From CAZICM01 sp964537685 (GTDB taxonomy: Bacteria; Myxococcota_A; Polyangia; Polyangiales; Polyangiaceae): a DNA stretch of 64,000 nt. The position numbers and the translations under genes are program-made. The stretch lies in assembly GCA_964537685.1 (NCBI GenBank), contig CAZICM010000012.1:62001-126000 (forward strand), in the 5' to 3' direction. Position 1 is the stretch's first letter. Each line of letters opens with the position of its first letter. Of this stretch, positions 1-6,887 are shown piece after piece. The notes below the pieces were generated by a model. That model was not told the origin of the DNA. It did no database searches and saw only the letters and a program-made list of their open reading frames with translations.

Positions 1-781
1 CGTGAATTTCAACGATCACAGGGGGATGCGCTGCAAAATGCTCGAGTTCACTGTTAAGTTCGGCCTCGTCGGCCACCCGGATCATCGTCAGCAGATTGGG
101 CTCCAAAACAAGCGCCTCATCGATTTTCTCAACGCTGTCGGTATCGAAAATGGCCCATTCGATCGTGCCGGTCTTTTGGATGGCGGACACCAATAAGTCG
201 ACGCGCGACGTTTTATTGGCATCGAGAAGCACATGAATTTTTCCCTTGGCGGCCAATAATACTTCTTCGATCGTGGGCACGCGCTCACAAGAAAAATCCC
301 CTATAAATTGTTCCGATCGAATTGAAAGCGCTTGAATTTGCTCGAGCGTCATCGATGCAGCCTCGCCCTTGCCCGAGGTGGTTCGATCGACTTCAGGATC
401 GTGCATATTCACCAGGACATCGCCGATAATTTCCCTGGGATCGGTTTCAATAAAATCAGACCCCATCAAAATGGAAGCCCGCACGGAAGAGAGGGTATTT
501 TCCGGGGCGATCACACCCATTTGGCCTCCGGCACCGCGGTGGCCACTGACCAGAGGCGTGGTGCAAGAGCGATCGGCCGCGCAGGAAATGGGGATGGGGT
601 TGGTCCTAGCCATTTCCTTCGATTGGGCACGGCAATCGAAGAGGGCTGGATCGAAGGCGGGCGGATGACCGCTTGACGAGCTGGGAGCCGGCGCGGGCAT
701 TGAATCGGAGTTGGAAGTACAGCCCCAGAGCCAGAACCCCAAAACAAAAATTCCCGCACAGAGGCGATGCTTCATTCTCAT
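1..781 (-). CDS. Glycerophosphodiester phosphodiesterase lipoprotein (3' part beyond the window)
   Basis: Reading the minus strand from the ATG at 781 gives an open frame that runs off the left edge, so the C-terminus is missing. The product begins with a short signal peptide and a lipobox-like end (LWGC), then a Pro/Ser-rich spacer. A GDPD domain follows: HRGAGG with APENT just after it, then an ETD, and an MHD (canonical 'HRG...PENT', 'E-D', 'HD' metal and catalytic motifs), all in correct order. The family hydrolyses glycerophosphodiesters to glycerol-3-phosphate and an alcohol; the lipoprotein form would act in the periplasm or at the outer membrane. An alternative ATG lies at 775; GAAG nine bases upstream favours 781. 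About 260 codons are visible. Confidence 0.85.
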   Translation of the reverse strand, partial: MRMKHRLCAGIFVLGFWLWGCTSNSDSMPAPAPSSSSGHPPAFDPALFDCRAQSKEMARTNPIPISCAADRSCTTPLVSGHRGAGGQMGVIAPENTLSSVRASILMGSDFIETDPREIIGDVLVNMHDPEVDRTTSGKGEAASMTLEQIQALSIRSEQFIGDFSCERVPTIEEVLLAAKGKIHVLLDANKTSRVDLLVSAIQKTGTIEWAIFDTDSVEKIDEALVLEPNLLTMIRVADEAELNSELEHFAAHPPVIVEIH

Positions 782-830
782 AAACAATATCTTCGCGCGA
801 GTTGAGAAGTGAATGCAAGCGCCGCGAGAA

Positions 831-1112
831 TCAATCATCCCCGCCGATACCGAATAAATAAACAATACCTAAAACAATAAACACAACACCGGCGGTACGC
901 TTAATCCAGAGAGGAGAGACAACGCGGGAAACAGCTTCGCCGGCGAGGACCGCGATGGCGCTTGTCGCGACGAGAGCGAGGGCCGAACCAATAAACACGC
1001 TCCAGCGCGATTTCGCGCCTGCTGCGAGTGAAAGAGCGGCAAGCTGGGTTTTATCGCCCATCTCGGCGATAAAAATAGCAGTGAAGGTTGAAACAAAGAT
1101 CTTCCAGTCCAT
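831..1112 (-). CDS. UPF0016/GDT1-family (TMEM165-like) single-domain membrane protein
   Basis: A 93-residue protein with three hydrophobic stretches and the family signature EMGDKTQ at about residues 17-23. UPF0016 members are cation/proton exchangers linked to manganese or calcium export. Full-length members have two copies of this domain; 93 residues is one copy, so a functional unit would need a dimer or a partner encoded elsewhere. No second half-gene is adjacent. It starts six bases after the stop of the upstream Rpn-like gene on the same strand, so the two are probably cotranscribed. The family call is firm; the transported ion is not visible from sequence. Confidence 0.85.
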   Translation of the reverse strand: MDWKIFVSTFTAIFIAEMGDKTQLAALSLAAGAKSRWSVFIGSALALVATSAIAVLAGEAVSRVVSPLWIKRTAGVVFIVLGIVYLFGIGGDD

Positions 1113-1118
1113 GATTGA

Positions 1119-2033
1119 CTATGTACCTAAAGCGCGCTCAATGGCTTCATAAGATTCTACGGAGAACAAAGGCATCCAGTTTAACAACACATCGGGATTA
1201 TGTTCATTATCGAGCGCACGCTTCAGCGGCGCAGGCATGGTGCCAAAACGGGACTGGAATACGCTTTCGAGGGCGGACCGAAGCGCCAGCTCGCGGCCTT
1301 TTTCAATTCCTTTTTCAATCCCCTTTTCAATCCCCTTTTCAATCCCCTTTTCAATCCCCTTTTCAATCCCCTGTTCCAAGCCTTTCGCAAGACCGATTTG
1401 CATGCCCAGCTCAAGCTTCTGCTGTTCCCACTGCTGATAGCGCTCTCTCGCTGTCATCATAAATTCCCGCGCCTCCGCATCGTCATCACCCGGCGAATCC
1501 TTCACGACTTCTTCATAGCGCGCAAGAAAAATTTCCTTCGCCATTCTTTTTTCCCAGGCATCTTCGGGCAGGCATTCAATATCCTCCATCGCATCGTGAA
1601 ACACCTTCCCACGCCCCGCCAATAGCCTCAAACTCAAGGTGTCAGCCGTCCGAGGCAAATGCCTGAGCGATACCCAGCCCAATCCAACAATCGACGCCAT
1701 TTTGAAAATCCCAGCCGGCCACGGATCTTGATGTATCAGCCCGCAGGCTGTCTTCATCGTGGCTGACAGGGTTGGCGCGATAATCCAGCAACATGGCCCG
1801 GATACCTTTTCTTGCTGCGTTTTCTTTGCATCCAACAACCGCCGGTGATGTTTCGTCAATAGCTTGCGCAGACAACTCCGCACTTCTTCTTCATCCGGCG
1901 ACTCACTGAAGGGCTCAAACATGCACGGCACTTCGGAGAGCCTACCTAACCATCCCAAACGCAACCGCTCTTCACACAATTCAGGATTGGGCTCATACCA
2001 AACATCCATCCATTGCGTGTCCACCGATGCCAC
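1119..2033 (-). CDS. Rpn/transposase-nuclease-like protein with C-terminal EKGI repeats
   Basis: A 304-residue protein of the widespread uncharacterised type related to Rpn (PD-(D/E)XK-like) proteins. The middle carries features common in that group: a WIIAP strand, a WPAGIF segment, a 'LPRTADTLSLRLLAGRG' stretch and a REFMMTARERYQQW helix. The C-terminal part is a run of six EKGI units preceded by one EQGI, coded by a 12-bp tandem repeat, followed by a short Arg-containing tail. Such charged repeats are usual near the C-terminus of Rpn-like proteins. I do not see an intact nuclease motif, so activity is uncertain. The start is GTG at 2033; an in-frame ATG at 2009 is an alternative. It lies directly upstream of the UPF0016 gene. 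Confidence 0.6.
   Translation of the reverse strand: MASVDTQWMDVWYEPNPELCEERLRLGWLGRLSEVPCMFEPFSESPDEEEVRSCLRKLLTKHHRRLLDAKKTQQEKVSGPCCWIIAPTLSATMKTACGLIHQDPWPAGIFKMASIVGLGWVSLRHLPRTADTLSLRLLAGRGKVFHDAMEDIECLPEDAWEKRMAKEIFLARYEEVVKDSPGDDDAEAREFMMTARERYQQWEQQKLELGMQIGLAKGLEQGIEKGIEKGIEKGIEKGIEKGIEKGRELALRSALESVFQSRFGTMPAPLKRALDNEHNPDVLLNWMPLFSVESYEAIERALGT
1299..1378. repeat. 12-bp tandem repeat encoding (EKGI)n
   Basis: On the plus strand a pyrimidine-rich unit of twelve bases (type TTTTCAATCCCC) repeats about seven times with almost no drift. It sits in the Rpn-like gene, coding EKGI on the minus strand. Because the unit is a multiple of three, copy-number change would lengthen or shorten a helix without shifting the frame. 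Confidence 0.9.
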
Positions 2034-2057
2034 AGGATGCTGCTCTTAACGACCAGT

Positions 2058-3176
2058 TCATCCCCTCGGCGGCGCATAGAAGTCTACAATACGTATCGGA
2101 TCGGTCTTCCTTACGCGCACATGCGAGCGCTCGCCCCGCTCATCGCCTCCAATATGAAAACTGGTGGCCGGATCCATATCAATCGATACATCTTCCACAA
2201 AATAGTCAAATGTTGTCTTCATATCTTCATACGCGCCTTTAAAAATATCCCTGAAGTTTTGAACAAAAGCATAAGGCGATATGTTCGATATCCTGAGCTG
2301 CATGCGGTCAGGGCGGTCTTCAGCATAAGGAAACATCCGGAATCCAAATCCGTAATAAGGTATGGTCGCCAAACACACTAGCTTAGCCGGACCCTCATAT
2401 AAAATACCCCCCTTCCTTATCGGCGCGCCCAGCAATGAGCCCTTTTCCCCAATGCGGTATGCGTCCCCGCCTTCATTGATAATACGGCAATGCGGCGTTT
2501 TGTTCATCATATAGCGGGGCAAGGTCCGCGTTACCGCCGCAATGCCATATGCCAATGGCCCAGGCGCCAGCCTCTTGAGCGGCCCCCGCGCCAATAGCTT
2601 CTTTACCGCGTTGTAATCCCGGAGCATAACCGCATCGATTCCAAATCCACAGAAAGGCGATACCATCCCCTCCACTTCCACCATAGGCAGCCAGCGGCTT
2701 CCTGCGTCGGCTTTCAATCGCTGCAAATCTACAGCCAATGCCCGCCTCGCATTGGCGCCGGGCTGGCTAAACCGGGTCGCCCCCAGTACCCACGCCAACG
2801 AATTGCCCGTTCCTAAATGCAATGGCCCAAAACGGGGTAACGGCACTCCACGCCGCTTCGCCTCTTTGACAACCGCCGTCACTATCACTGTGAACGTGCC
2901 GTCTCCACCTCCCGTCAAAATCGTTCCATATCCGCGATCGACCAATATCTTTGCAATGGCTTCGCTCTCTTCCACGCGGCGCGACACAAATAAATCACCG
3001 CTGTCCAAAATCTGATCGAGCGTTTCAATGACTTCGCTCGTCACGCTTTTCGCATTGCCGTTCACGACAACCGCAATGCGATCTTTGGCGCTCTGTTTTT
3101 GCGCATCGCCAGATTGCGCGGCCGGCGGTGAAACCAAACCCGCGCCGTCCAAAACGCCGGATGACTGCTCTCCCAT
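2058..3176 (-). CDS. Diacylglycerol kinase catalytic-domain (lipid kinase) protein
   Basis: A 372-residue protein. After an N-terminal extension come IAVVVNGNAKS and then GGGDGTF, the nucleotide-binding signature of the DAGK/sphingosine-kinase/NAD-kinase superfamily, followed by the LGTGNSLA motif. The family phosphorylates lipid alcohols such as diacylglycerol with ATP; the true substrate cannot be read from sequence. The open frame extends upstream, but the ATG at 3176 has GAGGAG eight bases before it and is the better start. The C-terminal half (FHIGGD near the end) resembles the beta-sandwich of YegS-type lipid kinases. Some members of this family make odd sphingolipids or lysophosphatidic acid, so a lipid-synthesis role is an inference only. 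Confidence 0.85.
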   Translation of the reverse strand: MGEQSSGVLDGAGLVSPPAAQSGDAQKQSAKDRIAVVVNGNAKSVTSEVIETLDQILDSGDLFVSRRVEESEAIAKILVDRGYGTILTGGGDGTFTVIVTAVVKEAKRRGVPLPRFGPLHLGTGNSLAWVLGATRFSQPGANARRALAVDLQRLKADAGSRWLPMVEVEGMVSPFCGFGIDAVMLRDYNAVKKLLARGPLKRLAPGPLAYGIAAVTRTLPRYMMNKTPHCRIINEGGDAYRIGEKGSLLGAPIRKGGILYEGPAKLVCLATIPYYGFGFRMFPYAEDRPDRMQLRISNISPYAFVQNFRDIFKGAYEDMKTTFDYFVEDVSIDMDPATSFHIGGDERGERSHVRVRKTDPIRIVDFYAPPRG

Positions 3177-3365
3177 TGACTTCGCTCCTCGATAACCCAT
3201 GCGCTCATACCACGGTCTCGGCATGGAGAAAAAAGCACGCACAAAAAAAACATCGCGCACCGATCGAAAGTTTCTGGACGAGCTCGGCCGATTTTTGGTA
3301 AGGCGAGCAGCGCATCCCGGAACCCACTTGACACCGGATTTGCCCGCGTTGGGGCGCAGCGACAG

Positions 3366-4217
3366 ATGGCGAAAGTAGTAAAGAAGAAGATCACCAAGGC
3401 CAAGCCGGCAAAACCGGCCGCGAAGTCCGATAAAAAAGCGGCTGTGGCGAAAAAGCCGGCTGCAGCGGGCAAGGATTCAAAGGCTGCGGCGCCCAGCAAG
3501 AAGGCTGCTGAAAAGCCTAAGAAGCCTGAAACTGCTGCGAAGAAGGCCGGCGCGGCCAAGCCGTCATCCAAACCTTCGAAATCAGCGAAATCCTCCAAGC
3601 CCGAAAAGGCAAAGGCCGGTGCGCAGGCGGCCCAAGGCGGAGACGCGAAGAAAGATGCGGCTCCGCCTTTGAAGCGGAAGCTGGGCTTGCGGGGCGCGGC
3701 GCCGTGGGCTGCCCGCCACGCAGCAAAACATGCGGCTGAAGCGAGGGCCCGCGCGGCTGAACCGGCTCCGCCCGGAAGCGCCCGCGCAACGATCCGCACG
3801 CCGTCGGGCGCCGAAGAGATCAAGGCGAAGATCGCCGAGCTGCATAATCAGACGCAGAAGATCCGCAATTTGCGCAGGCGTTTCGACAAGAGCTTCTTTG
3901 AGATCGGGCAAGTGCTGCTCGAGATTCAGCAACAGGAACTCTATCAAGCAAAGGGTTTCGGCTCGTTTGAAAGCTTCTTGGAGCGCGAGACCGATCTGGG
4001 CAAGCAGACGGCGCTGAAGCTCATCAAGATCGCGCAAGTGTTTCAGCAGGAAGCGGCGCTGGACTATGGGGTCGATCGCTGCCTTTCAGCGCTATCCGCG
4101 CTCGAGGGCGAGATTATTGCGAGCGCGGCCCCAAAGACGGCTCCCTCCGCACCCAGCGCTCCCGGCTCGAAGCCGCCCATGCTTCCGTTGAAGCCGCCCA
4201 CCCGCAACATTATCTGA
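3366..4217 (+). CDS. Histone-H1-like Lys/Ala tail fused to a small helical (DUF3102-like) domain
   Basis: The first ~95 residues of this 283-residue protein are almost entirely Lys, Ala, Pro and Ser (KKPAAAGK, PSKKAAEKPKK), the composition of histone H1 tails. Residues ~155-240 form a folded helical domain with FEIGQVLLEIQQQ, YQAKGFGSFESFLERE and GKQTALKLIKIA. This pattern resembles DUF3102-type domains of phage and plasmid proteins, in which a short helix-turn-helix-like unit follows an 'IG..L' helix; the match is by eye. The end is Pro-rich. Nucleic-acid binding through the basic tail is a reasonable inference. No Shine-Dalgarno is clear at the ATG. It converges with the histidine kinase gene. 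Confidence 0.65.
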   Translation: MAKVVKKKITKAKPAKPAAKSDKKAAVAKKPAAAGKDSKAAAPSKKAAEKPKKPETAAKKAGAAKPSSKPSKSAKSSKPEKAKAGAQAAQGGDAKKDAAPPLKRKLGLRGAAPWAARHAAKHAAEARARAAEPAPPGSARATIRTPSGAEEIKAKIAELHNQTQKIRNLRRRFDKSFFEIGQVLLEIQQQELYQAKGFGSFESFLERETDLGKQTALKLIKIAQVFQQEAALDYGVDRCLSALSALEGEIIASAAPKTAPSAPSAPGSKPPMLPLKPPTRNII

Positions 4218-4236
4218 TCCCGCACAAAAACAGGCG

Positions 4237-5688
4237 TTACAGGCGCGGCAAGATCACCCGCACGCGCGTGCCTTCTCCCCTGCGCGTATCCACCATCACC
4301 CGCCCGCCGTGCTGCTCGGCAATCTTGCGCACAATCGCAAGACCAAGCCCCGTTCCCGCAGCCTTCGTCGTAAAAAATGGATCGAAAATCTCCGCCAAAA
4401 TCGTTGGATCCACGCCGGGCCCGGTATCGCCAATCTCAAACCACACGTCCCGTTCATTGCCATCCACAACCGCCGAAAGCCTTCCGCCTTCAGGCATCAC
4501 ATCAAGCGCATTCACAACCAAATTCAGCACCACCTGCTTCAGCTTCTCCACATCGCCGCAGGCCAGCGCATCACTGGACAGCGAACGCACCGCTTCCACC
4601 TTGTGACTCGCCATCGCCTCGCTCTCTAAATCCAGCACATCACTCACCACCTTCGACAGCTCCACAGGCTCGCGCAGCGGCGCCCTCGGACGCGCGAGCT
4701 CCAAGAAATCGGTAAGCAGACGCTCGAGCCTGCCGATCTCCGACTGCACAATATTCACGCGCCGCTTCATCGGTTCGCGCACACCTTCATCGCTCAAACG
4801 CTCGATCGCCCGGCCCAGCAGATGCAATTCAAGCACCGCAGCATTCAAGGGATTGCGAATCTCGTGCGCGAGACCCAGCGCGAGCGGCGCCATCGCATTA
4901 AGCGCCTCTGCATCCGCCGCCTTGCGCTCCAGCGCTCTTCGTTCGGTCACATCAATGCCGATTCCATAGACCATATAAGGCTTTTTCGAGACCTCGCGCA
5001 CCGCGGAAAAATGCCAGCGCACCCTCCGAATCGCGCCCCCTTCACCGCGCAGCCCCACTTCTACATCCGAGGCCGAACCTGTATCGCGCACTTGAGAAAA
5101 CGCCTGCATAAAGCGCTTTCTCTCGGGCTCTTCCACAAAGGCATCGATGAAATTTTTGCCCTCCACCTCTTCGGCCGGAAGGGCCGTTAGCTTTAGAAAA
5201 CGCGGATTGCACAGCGTTGTCCGCCCGTCTGGATCCAGCGCGACAATAAGCACATCCGTCGCATCAACCAACGCCCTGTAGCGCCGCTCGTACTCGGTGC
5301 GCTCGCGCTTGAGCTCTATTTTTTCGAGAGCCTGCGCCACCGTTGAAATCAACTCCTCGGGCCGGAACGATTTAAGAATAAAGGCAAAAGCACCTGCCCG
5401 GAGCGCGGCAATCGTCATGTCCACGGTTGCAAATCCCGTAACAACGATGATCTCGCAATGCTCACAAATGCTTCGAAGCGGATCTATCAAATCGACGCCG
5501 CTCGCATCGGGCAGCTTGATATCGACGACCGCAACATCAAACCCTTCGCGCCTCGCCAAAGCGATCCCTGACTGGCCATCGGCGGCCACCATCACCTCCA
5601 CCGAAAGCTTGCGCGCGCCTTCGAGCACATCGCGCAGATTGTTAGCGAGGCTTTGATTGTCATCGATGATGAGGATGCGGAAGGCCAC
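4237..5688 (-). CDS. Hybrid REC-PAS-histidine kinase
   Basis: A 483-residue soluble signalling protein without membrane segments. A receiver domain (residues ~3-122) has the acidic pair DD at 9-10, phospho-acceptor Asp56 in VVDIKLPD, Thr84 and Lys106. A PAS domain (~135-250) ends in DVTERR. The transmitter has the H-box LAHEIRNPLN with His275, then N-box VVNALD, DTGPGV, and GTGLGLAI. Lys106 is followed by Ser where most receivers have Pro. The order receiver-first suggests an input phosphorylated by another kinase, with output through an unlinked regulator. The start is GTG at 5688 with GGGAG six bases upstream. It is divergent from obg, 66 bp away. Confidence 0.92.
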   Translation of the reverse strand: MAFRILIIDDNQSLANNLRDVLEGARKLSVEVMVAADGQSGIALARREGFDVAVVDIKLPDASGVDLIDPLRSICEHCEIIVVTGFATVDMTIAALRAGAFAFILKSFRPEELISTVAQALEKIELKRERTEYERRYRALVDATDVLIVALDPDGRTTLCNPRFLKLTALPAEEVEGKNFIDAFVEEPERKRFMQAFSQVRDTGSASDVEVGLRGEGGAIRRVRWHFSAVREVSKKPYMVYGIGIDVTERRALERKAADAEALNAMAPLALGLAHEIRNPLNAAVLELHLLGRAIERLSDEGVREPMKRRVNIVQSEIGRLERLLTDFLELARPRAPLREPVELSKVVSDVLDLESEAMASHKVEAVRSLSSDALACGDVEKLKQVVLNLVVNALDVMPEGGRLSAVVDGNERDVWFEIGDTGPGVDPTILAEIFDPFFTTKAAGTGLGLAIVRKIAEQHGGRVMVDTRRGEGTRVRVILPRL

Positions 5689-5731
5689 GGAAAACTCCCT
5701 GAATACTGTGCAACTTATGCTAATAAGCGCG

Positions 5732-5747
5732 CCTTCTGTTCAGAAGG
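5732..5747. promoter_or_regulatory. Perfect inverted repeat over the obg ribosome-binding site
   Basis: CCTTCTG-TT-CAGAAGG is a perfect 7+2+7 palindrome ending eight bases before the obg ATG. It contains the probable Shine-Dalgarno AGAAGG. As RNA it could fold with a 4-base loop and hide the ribosome site; as DNA it could be an operator shared with the divergent kinase gene. The structure is seen; the function is inferred. Confidence 0.5.
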
Positions 5748-5754
5748 TTTTCCC

Positions 5755-6828
5755 ATGCGATTTGTCGACGAGTGCCGGATTTTGGTGGTTGCGGGCGATG
5801 GAGGAAATGGCGCCGTCGCCTTTAGGCGGGAGAAATTTGTCCCCTTTGGCGGCCCGTCGGGGGGCGACGGCGGCCGGGGCGGCGATGTGATTTTCGAAGG
5901 CGACGAGGGCCTCTCCACGCTCTTGGATCTCACCTATTCGCGAAAGATCGAAGCCGAGCGGGGTGAGCACGGGATGGGCAAAGACTGCCATGGAAAGGGC
6001 GGTGGCGATCGCATCATCCGCGTTCCTGTTGGCACGCAGATTTACGGCGAAGAAAGCGGCGAGCTCTACGCCGACATCACGGCGCACAAGCAGCGTTTCG
6101 TGATTGCGCGCGGAGGCCGCGGCGGCCGTGGAAATATTCATTTCGCGACGCCTGAAGACCGGGCACCGCGCCGCGCCGAGAAGGGCGAACCCGGCGAAAC
6201 CAAGGCCCTTCGGCTAGAGCTAAAAGTGCTGGCGGATGTGGGGCTCATCGGCTTTCCCAACGCGGGCAAAAGCACATTTGTATCGGCCGTCAGCGCGGCA
6301 AAGCCCAAGATCGCCGACTATCCCTTCACCACCCTCACGCCTATTTTGGGCATGGTTGAAATCGGCGGAGGTCCCCGCAAAGGCGGCCATTCCTTTGTGA
6401 TCGCCGATATTCCCGGACTCATTCCCGGCGCGAGCGAAGGCGTAGGACTCGGCCTTCAATTCTTGCGCCATGTCGAGCGCACGGGCGCGCTCTTGCATTT
6501 GGTGACGCTGGACCCGGGCGAAGGGCGGGACCCTTTAAAAGATTATCGGGCAATTCGAAAAGAATTAAAGCATTACAGCGAAGCCCTGTGCGGGCGGCCT
6601 GAAATCATTGCATTGAGCAAGGCCGACTTACCCGAAGTACGAGCGGCATATCCTGCACTGAAGAGGCGATTCCAGCGGGCCAAGCTAAAGCTTTGGCTGG
6701 TCAGCGCGGCCACCGGCGAAGGGCTTCCCGAATTAATTGCAGAACTCTATCGTATTGTTGAGCAAGCCAGACAACAAGAGCGTGATCGAATTCGTTCAGC
6801 ATCCGCTGAATTGTCCTCAAGCTCGTAA
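5755..6828 (+). CDS. obg: Obg-family GTPase
   Basis: A 357-residue Obg protein. The N-terminal Gly-rich OBG fold is complete (residues ~1-158, with GGPSGGDGGRGG and RGGRGGRGN). The G domain has G1 GFPNAGKST, G3 DIPGLIPGA and a G4 written SKAD in place of the more usual NKxD. Obg GTPases bind the 50S ribosomal subunit and act in ribosome assembly and stress control; nearly all are essential. The length is normal and there is only a short acidic/Ser tail after the G domain. The frame is open further upstream, but the ATG at 5755 begins the canonical MRFVDE and follows AGAAGG. Confidence 0.97.
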   Translation: MRFVDECRILVVAGDGGNGAVAFRREKFVPFGGPSGGDGGRGGDVIFEGDEGLSTLLDLTYSRKIEAERGEHGMGKDCHGKGGGDRIIRVPVGTQIYGEESGELYADITAHKQRFVIARGGRGGRGNIHFATPEDRAPRRAEKGEPGETKALRLELKVLADVGLIGFPNAGKSTFVSAVSAAKPKIADYPFTTLTPILGMVEIGGGPRKGGHSFVIADIPGLIPGASEGVGLGLQFLRHVERTGALLHLVTLDPGEGRDPLKDYRAIRKELKHYSEALCGRPEIIALSKADLPEVRAAYPALKRRFQRAKLKLWLVSAATGEGLPELIAELYRIVEQARQQERDRIRSASAELSSSS

Positions 6829-6887
6829 CACGATTTTTAAAATACGTGCCACCGGCAACAGCGTCCGCGCGTAGATTTGCGGAGCCG

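Noticed and set aside
1..818. Plus-strand ORFs at the left edge
   Set aside because: The minus strand carries a full GDPD motif set, so these are shadows.
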